From NCBI GenBank assembly GCA_977017575.1, contig CDRNVI010000014.1, positions 434,001-498,000 of the forward strand: a stretch of 64,000 nt of DNA, in the 5' to 3' direction. A program made the translations under genes and the position numbers. The notes beneath the pieces were generated by a model, which searched no databases, had not been told where the DNA came from, and saw only the letters and a list, made by a program, of their open reading frames with translations. The stretch's first letter is position 1; each line of letters begins with the position of its first letter. This stretch comes from Paramoeba atlantica (Eukaryota; Discosea). This document shows, piece after piece, positions 18,908 through 29,689 of this stretch.

Positions 18908-19519
18908 TTTTTTTTTTTTTTTTTTTTTGCAAATAATTGGGGGGAATAGTATTGAGTCTAACTTTTTATGTATGGAGTCCAACTTTTCCACAATTTCCAC
19001 ACTTACGGCCCTTCACTTTCCCTTACTCCCCATACTTTCCACACCTACTCCTCTTAGCCCTCTCGTACTTCCCTTCCCTCACTCCCTACCCCACTCACCG
19101 ATCCGCATGCACCCAGGCCCGTATGGTCCTGCACCTCCGCTCCCACCCCGTTAGCAGTAATAAATACTTTTGGTTGCCGTACGAGGGTGGGAGACGTGGA
19201 GGCCACGAAACACAAAGACGTCGTCACGCCGAGGGAGAAGAACGCGGAGAGAGACACGGGGCGACTGACGCAGGGGCGAGAGGAGGCGAAGCACGGGCCC
19301 ATCTGCCAGGAACTCTGCCCCCACCCCGTGAGCAAGTATTGTATACTTTTGGCTGCTGACACGGGGGTGGGGGACGCGAGAGAGAAACACAACAGGGGGG
19401 CAAGCGCACTGCGGAGGGAGGGTGAGGTGGGGGGATGCGGCGCAGGGGGGTGATGGGACGAGACGGGGAAGGGGGATGCCGACAAAAAGGAGTGTATTTG
19501 AGGGGGGTGCCCTCATTCT
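18908..19519 (-). other. noncoding LINE tail with two homologous stem-loops
   Basis: Poly(A) on the minus strand (T at 18908-18929) is followed by a tail related to the other A-type tails, ending at the poly(A) of the next insertion. No credible ORF is present. Two related stem-loops at 19140-19193 and 19316-19373 have outer stems CTCCCACCC/GGGTGGGAG and CCCCCACCC/GGGTGGGGG on the minus strand, sharing the loop stretch CCAAAAGTAT. They lie ~178 bp apart, as if a diverged tandem duplication. Confidence 0.5.
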
Positions 19520-19608
19520 ATTTTTTTTTTTTTTCTGAGCCTTCTCCCAAAGATCGTTCGTATTATCCTAAATCTCGCAGGCATTCTAAACACGGATAAT
19601 CGTTGTGA
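19520..19608 (-). mobile_element. 74 bp LINE G tail with poly(A)
   Basis: T19520-19534 plus CTGAGCC...CGTTGTGA is the same as the 3' end of the G copies (35787-35860). This is an extremely 5'-truncated G insertion, joined directly to the 3' end of LINE F1 at 19609. Confidence 0.8.
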
Positions 19609-21410
19609 CTTGATACTCCCGAATATGGCACTAGTTTCTCCTTCGGGAGACGTGGGGCATTCGGAATGAATCAGGGCTAACACCCAGTTCGCCGAATAGC
19701 GAGGGCTTAGCTCTCCACGTGCCCGGGGAAGGAAGTCCTAGGATCTGCGGAGGCAGCAAATCGCTCACCGATTTGCATACCCTATTCGAAACTCGCAAGA
19801 GTTTCGATGATCCAGCGACCAGGCTCCTTCCCCCAAGTTCCCCTGCTTTCTCAGGGGAGGCGACATCCTTGTACTAGGGTAACCGCCTGTAATCACTATC
19901 ACTACCACTATCATTCTCAGAACTATTCCCGCACCGGATCTTTGTTCCTTGGACCCCCGCAACTGCCGAACAGAGCCATCAATATACATATGAACCTCAC
20001 CCTCACACATGGGGAACGGATCCGAGCCTTCCTCCACAAATTGTAGCTCATAAGAGCTTTTGCTTTTGACCGCTTGAGTGTGTTTAGTTTTCCACCTTGG
20101 AGACCTTAATACCTCATACATCGGAAGTGGTTCAAGTTTCTGCCTGAGCTCATCGCATAGCTTTTGCCAGTGTATCCGATCCTGCGAGTAAACAAGCGCC
20201 TGCTCCAGAGTGACCCCTAGATCATTAAAACTTGCTTCGCTAGGAGAAATATTTCTTGTTTTTTCCGTGCTATTCCATTGAACGAGCTCGCGAAACGTAG
20301 AGGAGTGCCTGAGCATGTGGCCAACGATTTTCGCACGGGCAACACGATGCACGGTCGAAAATCGAGGCGTACCACAATACAAGGACTCTAATGGGTAGCA
20401 GTGTCCGAAATCGTCAAGCTTTGCTGAGTTACAAGCGAATCTCCTCATCATATTTACCTCAACCTCCGTTTTTCGAAGCATTTTGTTAGAAAGAGAAAGA
20501 CAGGCTGCACCAAACGTTAAAATAGGGTAGATCAAGCAGTCAAACAGGCGTATTTTCGTGGCAGCACTCAGAGGAGAAGCCCAAATGCCACTGAGTTTAC
20601 GAAATGCTGCCCATGTGAGCCTTAGCCTGTCCTTGATGGAGGATGATGCTGTAGCATCTTGAAGATGACCAAGATGCCGGTAGGAATCCACAAGAGGAAT
20701 CTTGCCAAGCGATCCTGCTCGAAGTTCTCGCGTCCCCCCCGGAACTTTCCCAAAGGCCATCCACGCAGTCTTGGTTTTCCCCACGGCAATCCTCAGATTA
20801 GCTGGTTTTGCCTCATTTGCCGTAGCTTCGATCATTTGCGATATTTCATGTTTCGTGAAAGCTAAAAGTGCTATGTCGTCTGCGTAGTCGATGTCCTTTA
20901 GTCTAAATTCTTGAATTCCCCTGCTTTTCGTCCCGCTGCTCCTTAGAAGAATCCCGAGCGGCTTGTTATCGAGTGCTTTGTTGAGAATCCTATCGATTAC
21001 AAGCACAAAGAGATAAGGAGCAAGCACGTCCCCTTGAAGAATTCCTGTTTCAATGGGAAAAGAATCCGTATTTCCGTATGGTGTGCGGACTATTCCTTTT
21101 AAATTCGAGTACAAGGACATTACCATCCTAGTAAGCGCGGGTCCGACATGAAAGGCATTCAATGCAGCACGGATGGCATGAAACGATACCGAGGGAAATG
21201 CTTTTGCGAAGTCCATGAATGCCACTGCAATGCCTTTCTTGCCCCTGGTCGCACGAACTCTTGCATCATTCAAAATGATTTGCGCCCCTGCCGTGGACCT
21301 TTCTGGCCGAAAACCAAATTGACTGTCGCGAAGGAGCGGCTCGATGGATGGTCTGATTCTTTTCAGGATCATTGCATTCATCAATTTAACCGCACTGTTC
21401 ACGAGACAGA
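19609..21410 (-). pseudogene. LINE F1, 3' part: RT and start of RNase H
   Basis: The ORF is open from the poly(A) junction at 21410 to 19765. RT motifs are FGFRPERST, motif A AFMDFAKAF, GILQGDVLAPYLF and DIDYADDIALLAF. A C-terminal region follows (SYRHLGHL...FGAACLSLSNK). RNase H begins at MYIDGSVRQ...SGAGIVL (~residue 470) but switches after ~20 residues into an ATC-rich stretch and the 3' UTR, so the domain is truncated. The UTR tail 19609-19913 recurs inverted at 56455-56755. The 5' continuation of this LINE lies at 26323-26490, across B2. F resembles I/ingi-like LINEs. Confidence 0.82.
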
Positions 21411-21630
21411 AGTTTTTTTTTTTTTTTTTTCATCAGGTCTTACAATAAGGATTTTTTTTTTGACTTTCTCACTTACTTTCCTACTTGCTCAACTTCTTTC
21501 CCTAACTTCCCCCCATTTTGAAAACGAGCAAAATGTAAAACTAGGAAATGCATGCTACAACCGCACATACAAAACTACAACCGCACATCTCTAACTATAT
21601 ATTAAAAAACGAGTGTAAGAAATCCATTCT
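21411..21630 (-). other. 3' tail of inserted LINE with two poly(A) runs
   Basis: T at 21411-21431 and 21452-21460 are separated by about 20 bp (CATCAGGTCTTACAATAAGG). Tail sequence of the ACTTTCTCACTTACTTTCC type follows, then a short tandem CTACAACCGCACAT repeat. This is the 3' end of the insertion that carries B2; it may include a second nested tail. Confidence 0.55.
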
Positions 21631-22140
21631 GAAATCCACGGCGAGGGCATCCGGACATTAACATAATCAAATCACGAATATGATAAAGTAAAGAAGTATC
21701 TAATTGAAAACATAGCTTATGTTGAACGTCTACTTCTCGTTATGCTATGGTTCCTCTTATGATGCTAGTAGATTTCTCCTATTGCTGAATAACGCGCGCT
21801 GTATAAATATTCAAAAAGGGGCCCTGGTACCACACAATTAAACTCAGAATGTTGAAGAAAAGGGAATACTTTGTGAAGGGGCTTAGCCCCCCACGCTCCG
21901 CAGCCGTGGCTGGGGGTTGGTGGGTGGGCTTCGAAAACGTGTAAATAAACTTTGAAGAATAGCCTTCACACAACACAAAATCAACAAACAGAACAATATT
22001 TCTACCAGAAACAATACATACATATTATCAATAATTTCACTTGAAATGTAATCATATAAAAGCTTAAAATACAGCGCGTACAATGCCCGCCGGCCACGTA
22101 AGTAAATAGCCCTCGCCTAAATTTCTTACCGTAAACTTTT
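21631..22140. mobile_element. non-autonomous YR-type unit U2 downstream of LINE B2
   Basis: This 510 bp noncoding unit begins GAAATCCACGGCG and ends CCGTAAACTTTTA, ~20 nt past the B2 stop codon. Its centre has GGGGCTTAGCCCC and CAGCC/GGCTG hairpins and a G-rich tract (21909-21928) as in C1 and C2. The right half has the TACAATGCCCG-CGGCCA block shared with U3. It has no ORF. I infer cross-mobilisation by a C-type recombinase. Confidence 0.7.
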
Positions 22141-22160
22141 AAAAGAAATTAAAGCTAAAT

Positions 22161-25100
22161 CTAGAAGCCATAAGTATCCTCCTCTGTACGGGGCTCCAAG
22201 AACCGACGCAACTGGCAGTTTAACACTGCCCCATTCAATTCTTGCAAATGCAGCGCAAAGTCTCGTTCCACCGCCTGCGGATTCATGGACGATTTCTCGG
22301 CCAAAATGTGTAGTAGCTCTCTTGTGTTGGCGTGAAGTGATCCGCTTGCAAGGATGGGTAAGCACCGAAAGTTGTCCTCTCTTAATATTTTGGTCGCCAC
22401 GTACTTGGTGCGTTTCCTCGTGATCGCGTCTTGGAGTGCTTTTGCTGGCTTGGTACCGAGAATGGAAGGAGCGAGCTCGTGTACGACTGTAAGGTCATAA
22501 AAGATCTCCCCTGTGGCCCAATATACTACCAAATCGGGGCCCGATCGATGCAACGCGCTGCCTTTGCACGCTGTTGCATGCTCCCTCTTTCGCTCTTCGG
22601 AAATTACCTCCGAGCACCCGAGGCACGTGTACGATGAAAACTGACGGGGCTCCCGCTCGCATGGGATACCGGCCTTCATGCAAAGGTCGTAGATGTAACG
22701 AATCAGACAATTGTGCTTCGTAGTCGAATTCGTTCCGGTGCACCTGACGCATCCCGGCACGTGGGTGAGAGCGGTCTCGCCGTTGATTTCCGTTTTGCAG
22801 CCCGGGCAGAGAAAGGATGAAGGGAGCTCCGGGTGACAGATACCGAGCCTCGGCATCACTGCTAGGGTGTATTGTCGCGTCGGTATAAATCGTTCGGTCG
22901 CGTGCAGCCACGAGTAGCTTCCTTTCCGAGTAGTTGCCTGCATTATCTGCGCAGTTTTCTTGGTTTCACACAGACGCGTTTTTATCGCCTTGTGTACTGC
23001 TTTCTCCGCAGACTCTTCTTCCGGTACAGCGGCCACTGTTGAGGCATCGCACGTCGCGACTTGAGCTGAAAACTTTTTTTGCTGCTCTAAAGCTGCGTGT
23101 TGCGAAGCCTCATATGCGGCCACTCGGATAGAGTCCGTTGAAGACAGGCCCAAACCACCCATCGACAGCGGCAAACGAGCCCACTCGACTTGATCGGATG
23201 TCAAAGGACCAAGCCATGCTTTCAGAACGTCTTCTACCTCTGAGTCAAATTCCTTCGCCATCTCTCCAGATGCCTCCGGCGCGTGCGTTCGAATCTGGTA
23301 TCTTTGTCTCACATTGACGCATTTCGACAGGATGAGGCACGAGACATTATTTGCTCCCATTCTCCGCAATCTTCTAAAAATTGTTTTATGCTTACGAAGA
23401 TTCCTTAAAAGAAGATTGCTGACCCGTTCATTTTCTCCGATGTATGCCCCTAGTGCTTTCAGGGCATCTGACTCAGAATTCACCCCGGCCATCTTTAGAG
23501 TCTCTGGAATTTCTCTACCTTCTCTCCCGCCAAACCACACACATTTTCTGTTAGCGAGTTGTACATCTCTCTCGCCCAAAAGGTCCCACAGTCTATAGAA
23601 CGCTTTCGTCAAAAGATCCGCGTCGTCGGACACCAGATTTATGTCATCGATATAGGCAAAAATTTTCAGCGTTGGGTATTCAAGAGCCAATGTTGCGAGC
23701 ATTGGCTGCATGAAGGTGCAGAAAAGAAAGCTGGAAAGCGGCGACCCCTGCCGCACACCTCGAGAACTACTAACCGTGCCGTGTAGCGTACCATCTTTCC
23801 CGTAGAACAACAGTTCAGATGGTTTAGAATATTGCGCATGGAAGAGACGTTGGAAAGGACGAAGCGTAGCATAAGAGTACAGAGAGTCGGCGATGTGATC
23901 GCGATACGGTGAATTGAATGCATTGCACAGATCAATCGACAGAATTTTTTCACCCTTCATGTAGCTCTCCTGAAGTTGATGCACGATGGACTCGCATCCT
24001 GATTTTTGCGATACCCCGTATTGCCAAGGAGCAAACAAAGTGCCAAGGGATCGTTCGTATTTCTGTAGCATAACCACTTCCGCTAGCTTCAGAAACATTT
24101 CCCCAACCGCGACAGGGCGAATACCTCCGTCGGCTTTCGGAATAGCAACCAGCCGCGCTCTTTTAAGTCTTGTCATCACCTCGTCCGCTACCTTCCCGTT
24201 GATCACATCCAAGAGCATGTGACATAGGGCAGAGCAACATACTTCGTCATCCAGAAGTATGCGAACGATTCCATCCGTGGTTCCAGAAGGGCCAGGAGCT
24301 GCTCCCTTAGCAAGACGTCGTCCAGCCTCTCGAAGTTCTTGTGTCGATAAAATCGCCAAAGCTGGAGCATCTGCTGGAAGGTGGAATGTGCGTTCGGAAT
24401 ATGGATGAAGCGTTTTCAATTTCGCGATCGTCTCCTCGTCAGACAGCTTGCGCTCGATTACCTCCTGGTCCAACACTTTTGTGGCCTTAGATGCACATCC
24501 CTCAACGACCAACCGAATCGCTTTTTTGATCGCTCGGGCGTCCGAGGCTTCCTCATCCTCCATCGCATTCTCTGCCTTTTGGAGCTCGCGTTTCGATTTC
24601 ATTGGCCTTCTGCGACGTCTACGCGTGTAGGCCTCACGAACAGCAGCTAAAGAGAACTTCATCGCCGACATCAGTCTATGCCAGATTTTGTTTCTCTGAT
24701 CGTACCCACAGTCCGCATAGTCCCTGATCAATTCCCGGTAAACCGCTATGACGCACGGGACGAATTCCGATCCTATCGATTTGACAGTGGGAATTGGCTC
24801 CAAATCCAAATCACATTCCGTATTGGTCACGCTTGGAATTAATGGATCACTTTGATTTGTAGTGGGTGAGTCGCCAGGATTTCCTTGGGCTTCCGGTCCG
24901 ACTTGTCCATCCATCCACACTATTCTGTATATCCTAACATTCGGTTGCGGTGGTAAGGTCCCCACGAAAGCTTCTTGTACTTGATGACCCTTAATCCCCT
25001 GATAGTCGATAGCTATTTTGCGAATGCCCGCTCTTGTTTTAACTGAATCCACCACTCCAATCGAGATATTCAACAAGGGCTGTCGATCAAAACTCCATGC

Positions 25101-26288
25101 AACTACGCATTCATTCCCTAGTCGAGCGTCTTTAGTCTGCTGCGCTATTCGTTCTGGGCTCAGGGGGAAGTCAACACCAATCCGCACCGTAGCGTAAAGC
25201 GCTCGAACTATCCGGGTGACCGCATTTACATTTCCTGATGTATCTGTGATTCGCAAATCTTCCTTTTCGAATCTCTGCTGCTCATGTGCTGTCGGCGGGC
25301 TATCGCAATCCAGAAATTCATTTAACACCTCATCAGGTGACATGATACCGGGTGTCAAGGGTCTAGGGGTGGCCTCTGTTACCAGAAAGGGTGGTGGAGA
25401 AGAATATTGTGGAGACATGAGTTCTGCAACGGAAATATTCGTAACCGGTAGCGGAGACGGCAACTTCTGAAATGGGGACGACGGATCTGTTGCCGTATTT
25501 TCCGTGGCTTGAGTACGATTCTGCGTGGCCGCCACCGGTCTCTGCGTGGCCGCCACCGGGCTTTGCGTAGTTCTTTCTTGTGCCTGTGGGGATACCGCTC
25601 GGGCGTAAGAAATTTGTTTCTGGCTCACGGTGTTGGGCGACGTGTCAATGTCCCCCCCAATAATTCGTATTCGCGGGCGGTTCCCGTTCTTCGCCTCTTT
25701 TGGTCCATCACAGTTCATGAGATTCAGCCTCTTGCCAAGGCGACGAAATATATTGGACGGCAGGTGTGCAGTTTTAATTTTAACCGTGGACCCGTTTCCT
25801 TCCGTGGACCCGTTTCCTTCTGTCATGCCACTGTTTTGCTGGTTCCCACGTTTGGGGTGTGCCTTCGGAGACGGAGGTGTTATTGAATTTGGAAGCGGAG
25901 GTGGCGGAGAGAGCGGCTCCCGAGGCAGGGGTAGGGTCGACTGCTGGGGCGGTTGCGGAGGCGACTGCGGAAGTGGTGACTGCGTAGGTCGCGATTGCGG
26001 GGGTTGAGGGGGGGGAGGGGCCTGCGGTGGAGGAGCGTTCGGCGATGAGTTCTGTGGGGGCGTGTCGCTCGGCGGCTTGTCGGGAAATTTCTTCTGTGAT
26101 GACAAAGGCGGCAATTGCGTCGCTGGCGCGGCTCGAGGAGGTGGGGAATTCTGTGCGGGTGGAGCGCCACGTGGGGGAGAGTTCGGAGCGACCGGCGCCG
26201 ATTTCTTTCTGCGGCGGGCTGGGGCTAGAGGCAAAATCTCGGGAGCTACTCCTGATTCTTTCGCCTTGGAGCGAGTTACCACTCCCAT
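22161..26288 (-). CDS. LINE B2 polyprotein: Pro-rich region, RT, CCHC-RLE (intact)
   Basis: This ORF of 1,375 aa starts at AUG 26288, chosen by homology to B1 and B5 (GVVTRSKAKESGVAP). The frame continues upstream into the disrupted F1 LINE by chance. Order: basic N-terminus, Pro-rich segment (~30-180), a conserved domain (CVVAWSFDRQPLLNIS...GIKGHQ...PPQPNVRIY, ~420-490), a basic RRRRRRP stretch (~560), RT with LSIDLCNAF (~782), GVRQGSPLSS and AYIDD (~877), then the RLE region with CPGC...H...C (~1162), KHN, CLGC...H...C, SGPDLVVYW (~1250) and YDLTVVHE. No disruption is visible, so it is probably a recent insertion. Confidence 0.92.
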   Translation of the reverse strand: MGVVTRSKAKESGVAPEILPLAPARRRKKSAPVAPNSPPRGAPPAQNSPPPRAAPATQLPPLSSQKKFPDKPPSDTPPQNSSPNAPPPQAPPPPQPPQSRPTQSPLPQSPPQPPQQSTLPLPREPLSPPPPLPNSITPPSPKAHPKRGNQQNSGMTEGNGSTEGNGSTVKIKTAHLPSNIFRRLGKRLNLMNCDGPKEAKNGNRPRIRIIGGDIDTSPNTVSQKQISYARAVSPQAQERTTQSPVAATQRPVAATQNRTQATENTATDPSSPFQKLPSPLPVTNISVAELMSPQYSSPPPFLVTEATPRPLTPGIMSPDEVLNEFLDCDSPPTAHEQQRFEKEDLRITDTSGNVNAVTRIVRALYATVRIGVDFPLSPERIAQQTKDARLGNECVVAWSFDRQPLLNISIGVVDSVKTRAGIRKIAIDYQGIKGHQVQEAFVGTLPPQPNVRIYRIVWMDGQVGPEAQGNPGDSPTTNQSDPLIPSVTNTECDLDLEPIPTVKSIGSEFVPCVIAVYRELIRDYADCGYDQRNKIWHRLMSAMKFSLAAVREAYTRRRRRRPMKSKRELQKAENAMEDEEASDARAIKKAIRLVVEGCASKATKVLDQEVIERKLSDEETIAKLKTLHPYSERTFHLPADAPALAILSTQELREAGRRLAKGAAPGPSGTTDGIVRILLDDEVCCSALCHMLLDVINGKVADEVMTRLKRARLVAIPKADGGIRPVAVGEMFLKLAEVVMLQKYERSLGTLFAPWQYGVSQKSGCESIVHQLQESYMKGEKILSIDLCNAFNSPYRDHIADSLYSYATLRPFQRLFHAQYSKPSELLFYGKDGTLHGTVSSSRGVRQGSPLSSFLFCTFMQPMLATLALEYPTLKIFAYIDDINLVSDDADLLTKAFYRLWDLLGERDVQLANRKCVWFGGREGREIPETLKMAGVNSESDALKALGAYIGENERVSNLLLRNLRKHKTIFRRLRRMGANNVSCLILSKCVNVRQRYQIRTHAPEASGEMAKEFDSEVEDVLKAWLGPLTSDQVEWARLPLSMGGLGLSSTDSIRVAAYEASQHAALEQQKKFSAQVATCDASTVAAVPEEESAEKAVHKAIKTRLCETKKTAQIMQATTRKGSYSWLHATERFIPTRQYTLAVMPRLGICHPELPSSFLCPGCKTEINGETALTHVPGCVRCTGTNSTTKHNCLIRYIYDLCMKAGIPCEREPRQFSSYTCLGCSEVISEERKREHATACKGSALHRSGPDLVVYWATGEIFYDLTVVHELAPSILGTKPAKALQDAITRKRTKYVATKILREDNFRCLPILASGSLHANTRELLHILAEKSSMNPQAVERDFALHLQELNGAVLNCQLRRFLEPRTEEDTYGF

Positions 26289-26314
26289 TGAAGAGTAAAC
26301 GATTAGAAAATAAT

Positions 26315-26322
26315 CAACAAGG
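26315..26322 (-). other. 8-nt spliced-leader remnant at 5' end of LINE B2
   Basis: The minus strand reads CCTTGTTG, the last 8 nt of the SL, directly at the junction with the F1 reading frame (..NWRPI). A 26 nt leader and the B2 AUG follow. B2 therefore appears truncated within the SL, i.e. almost full length. Confidence 0.65.
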
Positions 26323-26490
26323 ATTGGCCGCCAATTCGCTATTTGTGTCAGGTCGCCTTTTTTTGGAATAGGCACCTGAAGGACAATTTTCCAGGACGCA
26401 GGCGAAACCCCTGTTCGATGAACCTCGTTTATAATATGTAATAAGGATTTTCTCAGCTCAGCATGTTCTGTGATCATTCTGAGATCATTC
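26323..26490 (-). pseudogene. LINE F1, 5' fragment: RT block 0/1
   Basis: It encodes EVHRTGVSPASWKIVLQVPIPKKGDLTQIANWRPI, the RT segment just before NFCLVNSAVKLMN at 21410. The two pieces would be contiguous without B2, placing the B2 insertion inside the F1 RT. The far end abuts plus-strand B3. Confidence 0.75.
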
Positions 26491-26494
26491 TGAC

Positions 26495-29190
26495 AGCGAC
26501 TTCGAAAACCCTGAGGAGTTCCCTCCGATTCAAAATACGGAGAGCATAAACTACCACGATCCTGGAGACCGAGCTACCGAAGAGAAGCAGAAAGAGCGAA
26601 CTAGAGATGAAACTGCAGAAACACAGGTACCAAGTCCAGAGTGCATTGATGCGCAAAACTTCGTCACGCAACGCGATTTTTTCGACTGCGAATCTCCCAT
26701 TTCTCCTTCGACCGAAGTACTAGCGAGCGATGCCGCGGTGTCACCCGATGACGTTGCCCGTGCAATTCAGCAAGAAATAGACCCGAAGACTCAGTTCCCT
26801 ATCCCAGCAGATGAAATAAACACCATGTCGTATAATGCAAAACCCGGAGACCGTTGCATTATCGCTTGGAGCTTTGACTGTACACCGGCGATGAACATTT
26901 CTCGTGGAGTGGTCCAGACTTCCCGTAAACGAGGTAATATCAGAAAGCTGGCTATGGAATACACGGGAGTACTCGGACATAAGGCAGGGGAAATATTTCC
27001 TGGACATATCCCTCCGCAAGCCAACGTTCGTGTTTTCAAACTGATGTGGGACGCCAGCGTGCAACAAGATACGACCCATACCACACAAACTGTCAAATGC
27101 CGACACACAGAAGACGATTTGGACCTGGAGCCAATGCCAACTCTGCGCACAGTTGCACCGGAGTTTATCCCTTGCGTGATCGCAATCTATAGAGATATAG
27201 TACGTGACTATGCCGATAGCGCGTATCCCCAACGCCACCGAATTTGGCACAAGCTCCTTTCCGCCATGAAATACTCGTTAACCACGATTCGTAAAGTCAC
27301 TGTCAAGCGACGTCGACGACGCCCCCTACAATCCATGGAGTCGCAAACGCCAACAAACGAAGGAACAGGCTCCAGTCCTGATATTAATGTTAGCGATAAG
27401 CGGGCCATTAAAAAGGCTACTAGTCTCGTGATGGACGGATGTGTTTCAAAAGCTACACGCGTTTTAGATCAGGAAATCGTTGCGAAGTCATTGAGCGACG
27501 ATGACACTCTTGCAAAACTTCGCGATTTACACCCCGATCTGCCGGTAAACTTCCAGATTCCACAAGACGCACCTATCACGGCATGCATCACGCCTGATGA
27601 GCTTAGAGAAGCCGGTAGACGCATGGCTAAAGGTGCTGCGCCGGGGCCGACAGGAACGACGGACTTAATTCTACGCATGCTATTAGATGATGAAGTATGT
27701 TGCGTCAGCTTAACTCACATGTTCACCGATTTGATAAATGGATCAGTTTCTGATGAAGTAATGAAGCGACTTAAGCGAGCACGTCTTGTTGGTATCCCGA
27801 AACCTGCAGGAGGAATACGACCGATAGCCGTCGGAGAGGTATGGCTGAAACTCGCCGAAGTAGTACTCCTACAACGGCACGAAAAAAAGCTCGCCCCACT
27901 ATTCTCACCGCATCAATACGGGGTAATGGTCAAATCAGGTTGTGAGCGTGTCGTACACGAACTGCGCGAAAGGTACATAGAAGGCTGCAAAATTCTGTCA
28001 ATTGATCTTAAAAATGCGTTCAATTCTCCTTCGCGAGATGAAATCGCTAAAGCAGTCTTCGCCTTCAGCTCCCTACGTCCCTTCTATCGACTATTTTGCG
28101 CAGAATACGGAAGCCCATCTGAACTTTTGTTTTATGGAAAAGATGGTAAACTTTGCAATACAGTCATGAGCGCGGCGGGCGTGCGCCAAGGATCGCCACT
28201 GTCCTCAGTACTATTTTGTGCCTTTCTCCAACCAATGCTCGAGACGATTGCCGATGAATTTCCAAGTATCCGCATATATGCTTTTGTGGATGACATAAGC
28301 TTTGCTTCGCAGGACGCCGACCTTCTGACTTCTGCGTTCCTCCGCATACGTGAGCTATTAGCCGAAAAGCGTGTTGAAATGTCCCCTACAAAATGTGTTT
28401 GGTTTAATGGAATCGAAAATGTGCCAATTCCGCATGGGCTACAAAATGAGGGAGTAACGTCGGAATCAGGTTCAACAAAAATTCTTGGTGCGTTTGTCGG
28501 AGAAACCCAACGAGTGAGCGACCAGCTCGTGCTAAAATTGAGAAAACACCAGACGGCATTCAGGCGTTTGAACCAGATGGGCGCCAGCAACGTGTCGCTT
28601 GTCTTACTTTCGCGGTGTGTGAATGTAAGACATCGGTATCACATACGCGTCCATGATCCCGAAAGTTCCCTCGAGCTCACTCGACGATTTGATCAAGAGG
28701 TGACTAACACTCTCAAGACGTGGTTTGGTAAATTGTCCGCGAATCAAATATCATGGGCGAGACTCCCATTGAAAAAGGGAGGACTCGGCCTCACACCCTC
28801 CGAACAAATTCGAGAAGCTGCGTTCAATAAATCGAAACAACAGGCAATGGAGCGACCAGTCTATCTTTCAGCTCCCGTCTGTGGCTTTGAATCAAGTGAG
28901 CGCACGCCGATGCTGTCTCAGGGTGAGTCGCAAACCCCGACCGACGAACCAACCTCAGAAGAATTGTACCATCAAGACATTCGCGACAGGCTCATGGAGA
29001 CTCCTCGTCAAGCTGACATTATCCGAGCCGCGAGTACCAAAGGTAATTACTCTTGGCTGCAATCATGTGCTAAACTGATTCCCCCACGACTTTTTACGCT
29101 TGCTGTTATGCCAAGACTCGGTATAGCACACCCTAAGCTCCCAAGTCATCTAAAATGCCCAGGTTGCCATATCCTGCTTACGAGTGATAA
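26495..29190 (+). pseudogene. LINE B3, truncated at both ends (RT present, RLE lost)
   Basis: This is a plus-strand B-family copy with a continuous frame from about 26495 (..ENPEEFPPIQ). It has the conserved CIIAWSFDCTPAMNIS domain, KRRRRRP, RT with LSIDLKNAF, GVRQGSPLSS and AFVDD, and ends in the first Cys pair of the RLE (KCPGCHILL). There a minus-strand tail with T-run (29191-29212) interrupts it. It lacks the SL, Pro-rich start and endonuclease. Many third positions differ from B2, so it is a separate lineage. Confidence 0.85.
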
Positions 29191-29674
29191 TTTTTTTTTT
29201 TTTTTTTTTTTTATTGGGGGGGGGTATACGAGTTGAAAACAAACAATCAAATTAGCAATTCTTTTTCTGTCAATTTTTTTTTTTTTTTTTGCAGATAATA
29301 GGGGGGGAAGAGTACGAGTTCTAACTTTATATATGTATGTGCGGTATGACTTTCTCACTTACTTTCCCACTTGCTCAACTTCTTTCCCTCACTTCCCCCC
29401 ATTTTAAAAACGAGCAAAATATATAACTAGCAAATACATGCTTTCCCATCTTACCAATTTTTTTTTTTTTTTTTTTTTTTTTTGACTTTCTCACTTACTT
29501 TCCTACTTGCTCAACTTCTTTCCCTAACTTCCCCCCATTTTGAAAACGAGCAAAACGTTTCCAGAACGAGTCCAACATTTCCACAATTTCCACACTTATG
29601 GTCCTTCACTTTCCCTTACTCCACATACTTTCCACACCTACTCCCCTTTTTTGCTTCTCGATATTCACTGCTAC
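29191..29674 (-). mobile_element. stack of three nested LINE 3' tails
   Basis: Three T-runs (29191-29212, 29274-29290, 29459-29483) each begin a short minus-strand tail: 29213-29273 (GGGGGGGTATACGAGTTG type), 29291-29458 (GCAGATAATAGGGGGGG type) and 29484-29674 (ACTTTCTCACTTACTTTCC type plus a segment also found at 18980-19045). Each is 5' truncated where the next T-run starts. No coding sequence. Confidence 0.7.
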
Positions 29675-29689
29675 ATTTTTTTTTTTTTC

